Origin: Sphingobacterium sp. SGG-5
GTDB taxonomy: Bacteria > Bacteroidota > Bacteroidia > Sphingobacteriales > Sphingobacteriaceae
Assembly (NCBI RefSeq): GCF_011043525.1
Contig: NZ_JAAKGO010000004.1
Coordinates: forward strand, 124,001-188,000
Direction: 5' to 3'
Length of the DNA stretch: 64,000 nt
Positions 24,982 through 32,887 of this stretch are shown here, one piece after another. A model generated the notes under the pieces. It was not told where the DNA came from, did no database searches, and was given only the letters and a program-made list of their open reading frames with translations. The translations under genes and the position numbers were made by a program. How positions within the stretch are numbered: position 1 is the first letter of the stretch; each line of letters begins with the position of its first letter.

Positions 24982-26061
24982 ATGGCAGATATAATAGAAG
25001 CAAGAGTAAAGCAGAAAACTGATACGCTCGACAATTGGAATAACAATATGCTAATATTGCTGTCGGGAGAGCAAGCATTTGTCATCAACGATAATGGCGA
25101 TCCTGTGAATTTTAAGATCGGCGATGGTACCAAAACGTTTGCGGAGCTTCCTTTTTGGATAGATTATAGTCAGGCAGCTTACATTCCATATACAGCAAAT
25201 CCGGTGCAGGATGTAGCTTATACGATAGTAGGTGGTGGGATATATGGGAGCATTACCGTAGCTGATGGTTATATGGCGGTATTGGGATGGAATGGATCGG
25301 TTTGGAGCAAGGATACGGAGATGTACGTAAAAGGGAACGACGGCACAAATGCACAATCTTTTAATTTTAAGGGCAATGTGCCTGATTATGCATCCTTGCC
25401 ATCATCAGGGAATGTGCAGAACGATGCATGGTACAATCTGGATGACAACCTTCTTTATGTCTATAATGGAATATCGTTTCCTCCTGATGGAGAGGGAATG
25501 AGTCTTGGAGGCCAAGATTTACAAAGCGTAGTCGAAAGGGGAAGTACAACAAATATTCCTATTACGGGTGTTCCAGCTGTAGATGACAATCATTATGTCA
25601 CTAAACAGCAATTAGACGCAGCTACAGGAGGTAGTTTTACTGATATTATCCCCTTACCAGCTTCTCAATCATTCGATTTACATGTAGGTGTAGATAACTT
25701 ATATATAATCAGGTTTATAAACTCAGCTGATTTAAATGTATATATGAGCCATCAAAATCCATCTGATCCTAACATATACGCCTATATGTATTATAATGGT
25801 ACAGGTTCATATTATAATTTCAATGATACTGAGTCAGTATTTGCACCTTATGTCGGTGAATTAGATGCATTTGAAGGGAGTTTGATTTTTAGCATCAGCG
25901 ATGTAGATACATACAGTAAAGATACTGTTAACGCATCGGTTGTACTTGAAATGGACATATCTGATCCTATAGATAATTCTCGTATATTCTTCTTCATCGA
26001 AGTGTATAAGTATGCTTCATATTCACCATGGGTGATTAAAGTAACATATAAAACAGTTTAA
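24982..26061 (+). CDS. Tail fibre protein 1
   Basis: 359 residues. The N-terminus contains NDNGDPVNFKIGDGTKTFAE, a phage fibre/hyaluronidase-type head domain, and a collagen-like start (KGNDGTNAQSF). Residues 1 to about 168 are nearly identical to the second fibre; the remaining 190 or so are unrelated (ITGVPAVDDNHYVTKQQL, then beta-rich). VTKQQLD is a common fibre neck motif. The shared N-terminus should attach to the hub and the variable C-terminus bind the target. No chaperone gene follows. Confidence 0.75.
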   Translation: MADIIEARVKQKTDTLDNWNNNMLILLSGEQAFVINDNGDPVNFKIGDGTKTFAELPFWIDYSQAAYIPYTANPVQDVAYTIVGGGIYGSITVADGYMAVLGWNGSVWSKDTEMYVKGNDGTNAQSFNFKGNVPDYASLPSSGNVQNDAWYNLDDNLLYVYNGISFPPDGEGMSLGGQDLQSVVERGSTTNIPITGVPAVDDNHYVTKQQLDAATGGSFTDIIPLPASQSFDLHVGVDNLYIIRFINSADLNVYMSHQNPSDPNIYAYMYYNGTGSYYNFNDTESVFAPYVGELDAFEGSLIFSISDVDTYSKDTVNASVVLEMDISDPIDNSRIFFFIEVYKYASYSPWVIKVTYKTV

Positions 26062-26199
26062 ATGATGATGAAATTAAAATGGATACCTAAAACAAGCTTG
26101 GTCATAGCAATCGGTTGCCTACGACGGAGATCCTATTGGTTTAACAGACATGATTATTCAAACCGCGTGTTATCATTTGGCGTTGGTTTCCAATTTTAA
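26062..26199 (+). pseudogene. Internally deleted remnant of a barrel gene
   Basis: A 45-codon frame starts right after the stop of fibre 1 (MMMKLKWIPKTSLVIAIGCL...) and ends DYSNRVLSFGVGFQF, identical to the last 15 residues of the outer-membrane barrel. About 180 codons are missing between. At DNA level the match covers 26152-26199 against 24837-24884. It shows that a barrel gene once stood directly upstream of fibre 2. Confidence 0.75.
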
Positions 26200-26334
26200 A
26201 ATGAAGCTTTAGATATTGCAGTAGGAGAAGCGATAGTCTATAAGATAGATTTGCGCTGTTGATTATAATAACCATATAGACCATATAGCTAAAGCACCAA
26301 ATCATGGTACAGCATGAATTAAACAACAATTGAT

Positions 26335-27267
26335 ATGGCAGAGACTATAGAAGCAAGAGTAAAGCAAAAAACGGATACACTCGACAATTGGAACAACAAC
26401 GCTTTGGTATTGCTGTCGGGAGAGCAAGCATTTGTCATCAACGATAATGGCGACCCTGTAAACTTTAAAATCGGCGATGGTACCAAAACGTTTGCGGAGC
26501 TTCCTTTTTGGATTGAATACAATCAATCAGGTTATATATCATATACAGCTGAACCGAGCCAAGATGTAGGATATACTATAGTAGGAGAAGGAGTCTATGG
26601 TTCTATAAATGTAAATGCCGGATATATGGCAGTGCTTGTATGGGACGGGACATCATGGAATAAGGATACGGAAATTTATGTAAAAGGAGATCCCGGAACC
26701 AATGCACAATCGTTCAATTTTAAAGGCAATGTGCCTGATTATGCATCCTTGCCATCATCCGGAAATATTCAGAATGACGCATGGTACAATCTGGATGATA
26801 AATTATTGTATGTATTTAACGGGATGTCTTATCCTCCAGATGGTGATGGAATCGACTTAGGGGCCGGTATAGCTGAAACCTCTTGGACTGTTAATGGTAA
26901 TATGACTATTGTAGGAGCGCAATCAATAGCCATCCCAGGAGAAAACGTATCAGTGTCAATATACGGTGTTCCTTTAGATAGCGGTTGGGTTATGTTCAAA
27001 GCTACAGACGGAACAACAACGGGTACATTAGAGATTTCTGCGGTTCTGAGAGGAGAGAGTGGTAACGCCTTTTTTGAAAATGTACTAATAGATTATCCTA
27101 TGGATATGGCATATGGCAATGAATATCAGTCTATATCAGAACAATATATGCACCCATTGCAAGGAACTATAGGGCTTAGAACACCTTCGGGCAATTACTA
27201 TAAAATAGAATATATTTTCAAGTTTGATGCTACAGAAGGTCACTTAAAGGTAACAAAGGTTAATTAA
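26335..27267 (+). CDS. Tail fibre protein 2
   Basis: 310 residues, paralogous to fibre 1 over about 165 N-terminal residues (the EARVKQKTDTLDNWNNN, GDGTKTFAELPFWI and NAQSFNFKGNVPDYASLPSS blocks). Its 140-residue C-terminus is different (SWTVNGNMTIVGAQSIAIPG and onward). Two fibres with one attachment domain and different tips suggest alternative or combined target specificities. The DNA identity of the 5' parts is high enough for recombination between them. Confidence 0.75.
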   Translation: MAETIEARVKQKTDTLDNWNNNALVLLSGEQAFVINDNGDPVNFKIGDGTKTFAELPFWIEYNQSGYISYTAEPSQDVGYTIVGEGVYGSINVNAGYMAVLVWDGTSWNKDTEIYVKGDPGTNAQSFNFKGNVPDYASLPSSGNIQNDAWYNLDDKLLYVFNGMSYPPDGDGIDLGAGIAETSWTVNGNMTIVGAQSIAIPGENVSVSIYGVPLDSGWVMFKATDGTTTGTLEISAVLRGESGNAFFENVLIDYPMDMAYGNEYQSISEQYMHPLQGTIGLRTPSGNYYKIEYIFKFDATEGHLKVTKVN

Positions 27268-27290
27268 TCGATAAGCCCCTCGTCGAAGTT

Positions 27291-27528
27291 GGGTGCACGA
27301 CAAAAATCCGATTTTCGTCATTTCGACGACGCTAGGAGGAGAACCGAGCTTGCGAGCTCATCGTAGATAAATCTATGGATATGTTTCCTGCCTAACCATA
27401 GATATCTCCTCGTTCCTCGTCGATATGACGACATAGTTTTCGACAAGTTTTTCACATTACGGAACCTGCGAAGCAAGCATGAATTCCATTAAAAAAATAA
27501 ACGCTAATGAATAATCTGTCGTGCACCC
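27291..27528. mobile_element. MITE-like element, 238 bp
   Basis: Perfect 12-bp terminal inverted repeats GGGTGCACGACA (27291-27302) and TGTCGTGCACCC (27517-27528). The inside is a long imperfect hairpin: CGTCATTTCGACGA pairs with TCGTCGATATGACG, GGAGGAGA with its complement, and a region near AATCTATGG with CCATAGAT. No coding capacity. It closes the tail-like locus on the right. Flanking target duplication is not evident, and the gap 27268-27595 holds nothing else. Confidence 0.6.
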
Positions 27529-27595
27529 CCGGTGGGGTATCTTTAAAGTAATTGGAAAATAATTTGTAAATTTGTATATCATAACGCAAAGTATT

Positions 27596-27844
27596 ATGGC
27601 TATCCTAACCGTAAATATCGATAATGAAAAGGATCTCCCTATATTGAAAGAGATCCTTAAACGTTTTGGATTAAAATATAAGGTGGAAAAACAATCTGGA
27701 GTTGCTAAAGAAGGTAAGGAATTATACGATCGATTTAAGGAAACTTTCCAAGAGATCAATGATTGGGAAGCCGGACGGGTAGATTTACAATCTGCTGAGG
27801 AAGCGTTGGCCCAGATTGAATCTGAATTGAACCATGACATTTAA
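27596..27844 (+). CDS. Antitoxin-like protein of a type II TA pair
   Basis: 82 residues from ATG 27596; a start 24 nt further upstream is possible but less likely. The layout MAILTVNIDNEKDLPILKEI, then LKYKVEK, then a helical acidic tail (EEALAQIESELNHDI) is that of small Bacteroidota antitoxins placed before a RelE/YafQ-like toxin. The stop overlaps an ATG of the next frame by 11 nt, which is typical for TA pairs. The toxin frame is broken (see next), so this appears to be an orphan antitoxin. Confidence 0.6.
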   Translation: MAILTVNIDNEKDLPILKEILKRFGLKYKVEKQSGVAKEGKELYDRFKETFQEINDWEAGRVDLQSAEEALAQIESELNHDI

Positions 27845-27990
27845 TGTTCTATTTTCTTCCTCATTCAAAAGGGAATTAAAGCGTATGTCGTTGACATAGA
27901 GTTGATAATCGACCATCTGAACAATGAGGATTTGCTTTAAATAGGGAGCAGAGTATACCAAGATACCCTCTGCTTTCATCTCGTGTTGGC
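27834..27990 (+). pseudogene. Decayed RelE/YafQ-like toxin remnant
   Basis: From the ATG inside the antitoxin end the frame reads MTFNVLFSSSFKRELKRMSLT and stops at 27897. The N-terminus has the typical toxin pattern (xFxVxFSxxFKRELKRM). A following stretch in another frame, DIELIIDHLNNEDLL, then stop, then IGSRVYQDTLCFHLV, resembles the middle of such toxins. At least one frameshift or deletion and one stop have inactivated it. Confidence 0.55.
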
Positions 27991-28000
27991 GGGAGAACGG

Positions 28001-28984
28001 CTAACTGTCGGAGGTCAGGAGCGCTGCTTTGGCGGCTATTTTCCGTTCTTCACGGGGGCTGCGGTGAAAGCAGATCTTATATTGCTTGGAAAAATGTTTA
28101 GCATCGAAGAAATATAGCGTCAGCGCAATCTGTTCTATGGAAAGTTCCGGTTGTCTGAGCAGCAGCTCTTTGCCCCGGTGCAGCCGGATCAGGAGGATGC
28201 TGGATTTTAGGGAGTTGTTGTGCTCGGCAAAGGCTCTGTTCAGTTGTCGTGGTGAACAACAGCATATATCAGCTATTTTGTCGCGGTTCAAGTCAGCGTC
28301 CATATAATTTTCCGTAATGTATGTGACTGCTTGATGGTAAATCTGTATCAGCGATTCTTCTCTGCCCTGTGGGGCAGATGGCCTGCTCAATTGATGCAGA
28401 TAGCCGGCATACAGCTTGGACATGAGCAGGCCGATATGGTGCAAGGTACTAAAAGGACCTAAGCTGGCTTTTGCAAACTGATCCAGAAGTTGCCGTTCGA
28501 TGTGGGTGATGCCGGCCAACTTTTGGAGGCTGTCACTCCGGCGCTTATGTAGGTCGCGCAGTTGAGGTAGCTCTGCCAGTAGCTGCTGCTGCGGTGCTCC
28601 TTGTATGCCCAACAACAACAGCCACTGCCGCTCGGTACTTATGGTAAGATGGTAATCCGTTTCTGTTGAAAGGGAAAAAATGCTGTTGCCTGTACTGTTG
28701 CTGCCTGTGGGGAAGTGGAGGGTGCCCTGAAAATGTAGCCCAAGCCATAAGATATTCCCTTCTCCTGTGGGCAATGGCAAACCACGTATTTCCTGCGGAC
28801 GCCCCTTGAGTTCGCAGAGGAAGAAATCCTGTAACTCAAATTGTATATAATGTAACTGTTCCTCTAATTGTTGTCGCGTGGCCTGATGGAGCCCCGTGAG
28901 ATGCATGCTCCTGAATCCATCTCTTTGGGCAGCATGTGTGCGATGTGTCTCCCTCCATAACTGAACAGGATTTTTATCTTGCAT
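28001..28984 (-). CDS. AraC-family transcriptional regulator
   Basis: 327 residues. The C-terminal 100 carry the double helix-turn-helix of AraC/XylS (NRDKIADICCCSPRQLNRAF; SIEQIALTLYFFDAKHFSKQYK; CFHRSPREER). The N-terminal 220 residues do not match a sugar-binding cupin that I can recognise and are rich in Gln and Leu. It is a single gene flanked by the TA remnant and the tRNA. Its target is unknown. Confidence 0.88.
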   Translation of the reverse strand: MQDKNPVQLWRETHRTHAAQRDGFRSMHLTGLHQATRQQLEEQLHYIQFELQDFFLCELKGRPQEIRGLPLPTGEGNILWLGLHFQGTLHFPTGSNSTGNSIFSLSTETDYHLTISTERQWLLLLGIQGAPQQQLLAELPQLRDLHKRRSDSLQKLAGITHIERQLLDQFAKASLGPFSTLHHIGLLMSKLYAGYLHQLSRPSAPQGREESLIQIYHQAVTYITENYMDADLNRDKIADICCCSPRQLNRAFAEHNNSLKSSILLIRLHRGKELLLRQPELSIEQIALTLYFFDAKHFSKQYKICFHRSPREERKIAAKAALLTSDS

Positions 28985-29078
28985 AGTAGAATAGGAATTA
29001 TAGCCTGTAATCGCAAGATAGGAAAATTATTTTTAACCGCGGACCAAGGATCAATGTCCCAATATTCTTCAAAAAAAA

Positions 29079-29109
29079 TTTGGAGAAATATATTATTTAT
29101 CTATCTTTG
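29079..29109 (+). promoter_or_regulatory. Promoter of tRNA-Arg
   Basis: TTTG (29079-29082) and TATCTTTG (29102-29109), separated by exactly 19 nt, fit the Bacteroidota consensus TTTG-N19-TAnnTTTG. The tRNA begins 48 nt after the -7 element. It is the clearest promoter in the window. Confidence 0.75.
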
Positions 29110-29156
29110 CATCATCAAAAACGGAAAGGGTTGCACCCGGAAGTTTTAATAAAAAT

Positions 29157-29230
29157 GCGCTCCTAGCTTAATTGGATAGAGCACCTGACTACGGATCAGG
29201 AGGTTAGGGGTTCGACTCCCTTGGAGCGCA
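29157..29230 (+). tRNA. tRNA-Arg (anticodon ACG)
   Basis: Acceptor arms GCGCTCC (29157-29163) and GGAGCGC (29223-29229) with discriminator A. D-arm GCTTAATTGGATAGAGC. Anticodon arm CCTGA-CTACGGA-TCAGG with anticodon ACG. T-arm AGGGG-TTCGACT-CCCTT. The CCA end is not encoded. ACG is normally deaminated to ICG and reads CGU/CGC/CGA codons. No integrase or duplicated 3' end is visible nearby, although tRNA-Arg genes are common integration sites. Confidence 0.95.
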
Positions 29231-29241
29231 CTTAGTTTCCT

Positions 29242-29280
29242 AAAGCCTAATTCTATCCAGCGGATTAGGCTTTTATTTTT
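29242..29280 (+). terminator. Rho-independent terminator after tRNA-Arg
   Basis: AAAGCCTAAT (29242-29251) pairs perfectly with ATTAGGCTTT (29264-29273), followed by TATTTTT. It is placed 12 nt behind the tRNA. Confidence 0.85.
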
Positions 29281-29303
29281 TACTATAATAAAACTTCAAC
29301 ATT

Positions 29304-29879
29304 ATGCTAAACCTAGTTTTATTCGGCCCTCCAGGGGCAGGAAAAGGAACTCAATCGGAAAAACTTATCGACAGGTACCAATTGGTACATATTTCAACGG
29401 GCGATATTTTTAGAAGCCATATTAAAAATCAGACTGCTCTAGGGCAGCAGGTTAGTCAGATTATTGCTGAAGGTAATTTGGTCCCGGATTCCATCACGAT
29501 TGCCATGTTGGAAGAAGAGATCACGAAAAACCCACAAGCTAAGGGCTTTATTTTCGATGGTTTTCCACGTACGGTAGCTCAGGCAGAAGCCTTAGATCAG
29601 TTTTTGGTAAGTATTGATACATCGATCAGCGGTGTAATTGCCTTGGATGTGACGGAAGAAGAACTGACAGCACGTATTGCTAAACGTCAACAGATTTCAG
29701 GGCGTGCCGATGATGCTGCGGATAAACTGAAGAAACGCATTGAGGAATATTTTGGTAAAACTATCCATGTACTTCCTTACTATGAAGCACAGGGAAAATT
29801 GGTGAAGGTAAATGGCATCGGAGATATCGAAACGATTTTTTCTGACCTCACAGCTGTCATTGACGCTTATCAGGACTAA
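29304..29879 (+). CDS. adk: Adenylate kinase
   Basis: 191 residues, the short (LID-less) form usual in Bacteroidota. It catalyses ATP + AMP to 2 ADP. The P-loop [14 protein letters not shown] is at residues 7-20, the AMP-binding [10 protein letters not shown] at about 31-40, and [10 protein letters not shown] near 84. The LID region QISGRADD is short and lacks zinc cysteines. It is followed 26 nt on by obgE; an AGGAGG precedes the obgE start. Confidence 0.97.
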   Translation: MLNLVLFGPPGAGKGTQSEKLIDRYQLVHISTGDIFRSHIKNQTALGQQVSQIIAEGNLVPDSITIAMLEEEITKNPQAKGFIFDGFPRTVAQAEALDQFLVSIDTSISGVIALDVTEEELTARIAKRQQISGRADDAADKLKKRIEEYFGKTIHVLPYYEAQGKLVKVNGIGDIETIFSDLTAVIDAYQD

Positions 29880-29905
29880 TTTTCTTTTTAATTGAGGAGG
29901 TAGGG

Positions 29906-30904
29906 ATGGCTCAGGGTTCAAATTTTGTCGATTATGTAAAGGTATGTTGCCGTTCGGGACGTGGGGGAGCGGGCTCTGCCCACCTGCATCGCGACAAGTT
30001 TACGGCCAAGGGGGGACCGGATGGTGGAGATGGAGGCCGAGGCGGGCATATCCTACTGAAGGGATCTTCTCAGCACTGGACCTTGCTCCATCTAAAATAT
30101 CGTAAACATATTATTGCCCAAGCCGGAGAGTCCGGCGGGGCAGCTTTGCGATCGGGTGCCAATGGGAAGGACGAAATTCTGGAAGTTCCCCTTGGAACGG
30201 TAGCAAAGAACGCCGAGACCGGAGAAATCCTCTTTGAGATCACCGAAGACGGAGAGACAAAAATACTTACCCCTGGTGGAAAAGGCGGGTTAGGCAACTG
30301 GCATTTTAAGTCGGCGACCCAGCAGACCCCTCGTTTTGCGCAACCTGGTTTGCCGGGACAGGAGGAGTGGATTATTCTAGAACTGAAAGTATTGGCGGAT
30401 GTAGGTTTGGTGGGCTTTCCAAATGCAGGGAAATCAACCTTGTTATCGGTCGTGTCGGCAGCGAAGCCGGAAATTGCAAACTACCCTTTTACAACGCTGG
30501 TGCCTAATTTGGGAATAGTAGGTTATCGAGACGATCGATCATTCGTCATGGCCGATATTCCCGGTATTATTGAAGGTGCTTCTCAAGGTAAAGGATTAGG
30601 TATCCGCTTCTTAAGACATATTGAACGGAATGCTGTCTTACTTTTTATGATCCCGGCCGATACAGATAGAACGATAAAAGAAGAATATAATATACTGCTA
30701 AATGAGCTTGCAACCTACAATAGCGAACTCTTAAACAAGCCGAGGCTACTGGCTATTACCAAAGCTGATATGCTTGATGATGAACTGGAAGAAGAAATGA
30801 AGGAACAGCTCCCTGCTGCTATTCCATATCTTTTTATTTCCTCGGTATCGGGTAAGCATATCCCTCAATTGAAGGATATGCTTTGGAAAGCGATCAACGC
30901 TTAA
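29906..30904 (+). CDS. obgE: GTPase Obg/CgtA
   Basis: 332 residues. The glycine-rich Obg fold is at 1-158 ([27 protein letters not shown]). The G domain is from 160: G1 [11 protein letters not shown]2 with the TT pair ([11 protein letters not shown]), G3 [10 protein letters not shown]4 TKAD and G5 ISSVSG. It binds the 50S ribosomal subunit and acts in ribosome assembly and stringent control. The C-terminal OCT domain is absent, as in many homologues. The stop overlaps the convergent mscS stop by 4 nt. Confidence 0.97.
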   Translation: MAQGSNFVDYVKVCCRSGRGGAGSAHLHRDKFTAKGGPDGGDGGRGGHILLKGSSQHWTLLHLKYRKHIIAQAGESGGAALRSGANGKDEILEVPLGTVAKNAETGEILFEITEDGETKILTPGGKGGLGNWHFKSATQQTPRFAQPGLPGQEEWIILELKVLADVGLVGFPNAGKSTLLSVVSAAKPEIANYPFTTLVPNLGIVGYRDDRSFVMADIPGIIEGASQGKGLGIRFLRHIERNAVLLFMIPADTDRTIKEEYNILLNELATYNSELLNKPRLLAITKADMLDDELEEEMKEQLPAAIPYLFISSVSGKHIPQLKDMLWKAINA

Positions 30905-31965
30905 AACTTTTCTGTCATCTCACTTTTTTGAATTTCTACCTGACGAGATGTCGAGTATGCAAAGGAAACACCCATTTCGTTCAACAGTCTACATATAGCC
31001 AAGTTGATTTTTTGTTGTTTGTCCATGTATTCGGTGTATCCGGGTTCCATGGAGTAATATACAGCCTCATAATAGATGGCGTATTCTTTGAATGCAGCAA
31101 GATGCACACGATCAAAAGTTACTTTATCCTGTGCAAGGATTATTTCCTTTACCTTTTCGGGTATCTGCTCCAATTTGTCAGGTGAGGTGTTATACGATAC
31201 ATTAAAACCGAATACCGCCCGTCTTTTTTCCATTCTTGAATAGTTGTTGATCCATTCATTGAGCAAATTTTGGTTGGAATATGCTATTTCATGTCCCGAT
31301 AAACTTCGGATACGTGTCGTTTTGATACCTATATAAGATACGGTTCCTAATTGATCGCCAATGATTAAAAACTCACCGACTTCAAAAGGACGGTCAAAGA
31401 GAATAGAGAAATAGGCAAAGATATCGCCCAAAATACTTTGAGCAGCTAAAGCAATGGCAATTCCCCCGATACCGAGTCCAGTTAATAGGGTAACAACATT
31501 GTAACCCAAATTTCCAAGTAGGAATACTAATCCTAAACACCATAAAACTAATTGTATGATAATAGTCACACCACTCATTGCCTGCTTTGTTTCTAACCGC
31601 CCTTGTTTTTTTAAGTAGTATTCGATCCCTTTATCGATACAGAGATTGAGTATCCGTACCGCATAAAAAACAACGATAATAGCCCGGGCTACCCGTAGCG
31701 CATCATGTAAAAAATCGGGTAAATTTAATGTTAATACGACGGAGAAAATCAAGATGAAATACAAGAGTGGAAATACACCTTTTTGCAGAATCTTGACGGC
31801 AATATCGTCGATATCTGATTCTGTTTTAAGCGCAAAACGATGTAAACGTTTGATCAATACTGCTTTTACAATGGTTAAAATGATAAGACCGATAATTACA
31901 ATACCGAGAGCGACAAGATAATCTTTTACTGAATTTCCAAAATAAATGTGTTGCGAAAAAATCAT
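30901..31965 (-). CDS. MscS-family mechanosensitive ion channel
   Basis: 354 residues. Four hydrophobic segments at about 15-32, 60-80, 88-108 and 130-175. The pore helix and beta domain are recognisable in [22 protein letters not shown], followed by [18 protein letters not shown] and the [18 protein letters not shown] strand. It releases solutes on osmotic downshock. Upstream is a very short leader containing a terminator-like hairpin (see next). Confidence 0.93.
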   Translation of the reverse strand: MIFSQHIYFGNSVKDYLVALGIVIIGLIILTIVKAVLIKRLHRFALKTESDIDDIAVKILQKGVFPLLYFILIFSVVLTLNLPDFLHDALRVARAIIVVFYAVRILNLCIDKGIEYYLKKQGRLETKQAMSGVTIIIQLVLWCLGLVFLLGNLGYNVVTLLTGLGIGGIAIALAAQSILGDIFAYFSILFDRPFEVGEFLIIGDQLGTVSYIGIKTTRIRSLSGHEIAYSNQNLLNEWINNYSRMEKRRAVFGFNVSYNTSPDKLEQIPEKVKEIILAQDKVTFDRVHLAAFKEYAIYYEAVYYSMEPGYTEYMDKQQKINLAICRLLNEMGVSFAYSTSRQVEIQKSEMTEKF

Positions 31966-31989
31966 AAAAATGAACGTTTTTGTGAAATA

Positions 31990-32039
31990 AAAAAGTCACC
32001 CGACATGACTCTGGTGACGTAGGTAATTCTACAAAACTA
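31990..32039 (-). promoter_or_regulatory. mscS promoter with attenuator-like hairpin
   Basis: On the minus strand TAGTTTTG (plus-strand 32032-32039) matches the -7 consensus. Directly downstream GTCACC (plus-strand 32013-32018) pairs with GGTGAC (31995-32000), followed by TTTTTT. The T-run is about 25 nt before the mscS ATG. A terminator at the very start of the transcript would reduce mscS expression unless relieved, or would make a short RNA of about 40 nt. Confidence 0.5.
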
Positions 32040-32125
32040 AGGATTTTATCTAAAAAGGAAAAATGAGGAGGGTGAAACCTTTTTGCTACAAAAAAGGTTG
32101 TAGCTGTAGCTAAGACATACAAAAG

Positions 32126-32803
32126 ATGGAAAAAATTCTTTTACATGGGGTAGAATGGCAATTCGCCTTGGAAATCATTGGACGTACGATTATCATGTTT
32201 TTGCTGATTCTACTGGTTTTACGTCTATCGGGTAAACGAGGGGTACGGCAACTGTCTTTATTTGAGGTTGCTATTATTTTGGGGTTAGGTTCAGCTGCAG
32301 GTGACCCCATGTTTCAGGAGGACATTCCGATAGCATACGCCGTGGTTGTACTTTTTTCTACAGTTCTTATATATAAATTTATTACATGGTCCGCATCGAA
32401 ATCATTACGTATACATCGTATATTAGAGGGGAAAGAAATGACTGTTGTGGAAAACGGACAGTTTGATATTAAACATGAAAATGATAGAGATTTTTCCGTT
32501 ATGGAATTTTTTGCAGAATTGCGCAACCAGTCTGTCGAACATTTAGGCCAAGTTAGGTTGGCGCTATTAGAGATAGATGGTACATTAAGTATACTATTTT
32601 ATGCAGACGAAGATGTAAGATATGGGCTCCCGTTATTCCCCGGCGCATATAAACAGGTGCAGGTGGATGAAACGACAGAACATCCTCTTGCATGTATGTA
32701 CTGTGGCTTTGTACAACCGGCCACTTCTTCCGTGATGGAAAGCTGCGTCAGATGTAAGCATAAGCAATGGACTATCGCAATAAACACAAAGAGAATAAGC
32801 TGA
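32126..32803 (+). CDS. DUF421 (YetF-like) membrane protein
   Basis: 225 residues. Three membrane segments lie in the first 90 residues, with LRLSGKRGVRQLSLFEV between the first two, the family signature. A cytosolic domain follows (EGKEMTVVENGQFD; MEFFAELRNQSVEHLGQVRLALLEIDGTLSI). The C-terminus has two CxxC-like pairs (CMYCGF and CVRCKH), which suggest zinc binding and are an addition to the basic family. In Bacillus, YetF relatives are spore or stress proteins of unclear biochemistry. Confidence 0.88.
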   Translation: MEKILLHGVEWQFALEIIGRTIIMFLLILLVLRLSGKRGVRQLSLFEVAIILGLGSAAGDPMFQEDIPIAYAVVVLFSTVLIYKFITWSASKSLRIHRILEGKEMTVVENGQFDIKHENDRDFSVMEFFAELRNQSVEHLGQVRLALLEIDGTLSILFYADEDVRYGLPLFPGAYKQVQVDETTEHPLACMYCGFVQPATSSVMESCVRCKHKQWTIAINTKRIS

Positions 32804-32887
32804 TAAAAAAATGTAAAGTTGGTTTTTCACTTAAAACAATCTGAATTTTAGTATGTTATATAGTTGTCACTTAAAAAAAGCTTGAAA

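Noticed and set aside
16712..27267. Diversity-generating retroelement acting on the fibres or the array
   Set aside because: No reverse transcriptase, template repeat or adenine-biased variation was seen.
17408..27267. Contractile injection system or R-type tailocin
   Set aside because: No sheath-sized protein, no AAA+ ATPase, no LysM adaptor and no baseplate gp25/gpJ-like gene were seen.
27785..27979. Minus-strand 64-codon frame behind the antitoxin
   Set aside because: It overlaps the better supported toxin remnant and antitoxin end and shows no family features.
29157..29230. tRNA-Arg as phage attachment site for the tail locus
   Set aside because: No integrase gene and no repeated copy of the tRNA 3' end seen around the tail locus; the AraC and TA genes lie between.
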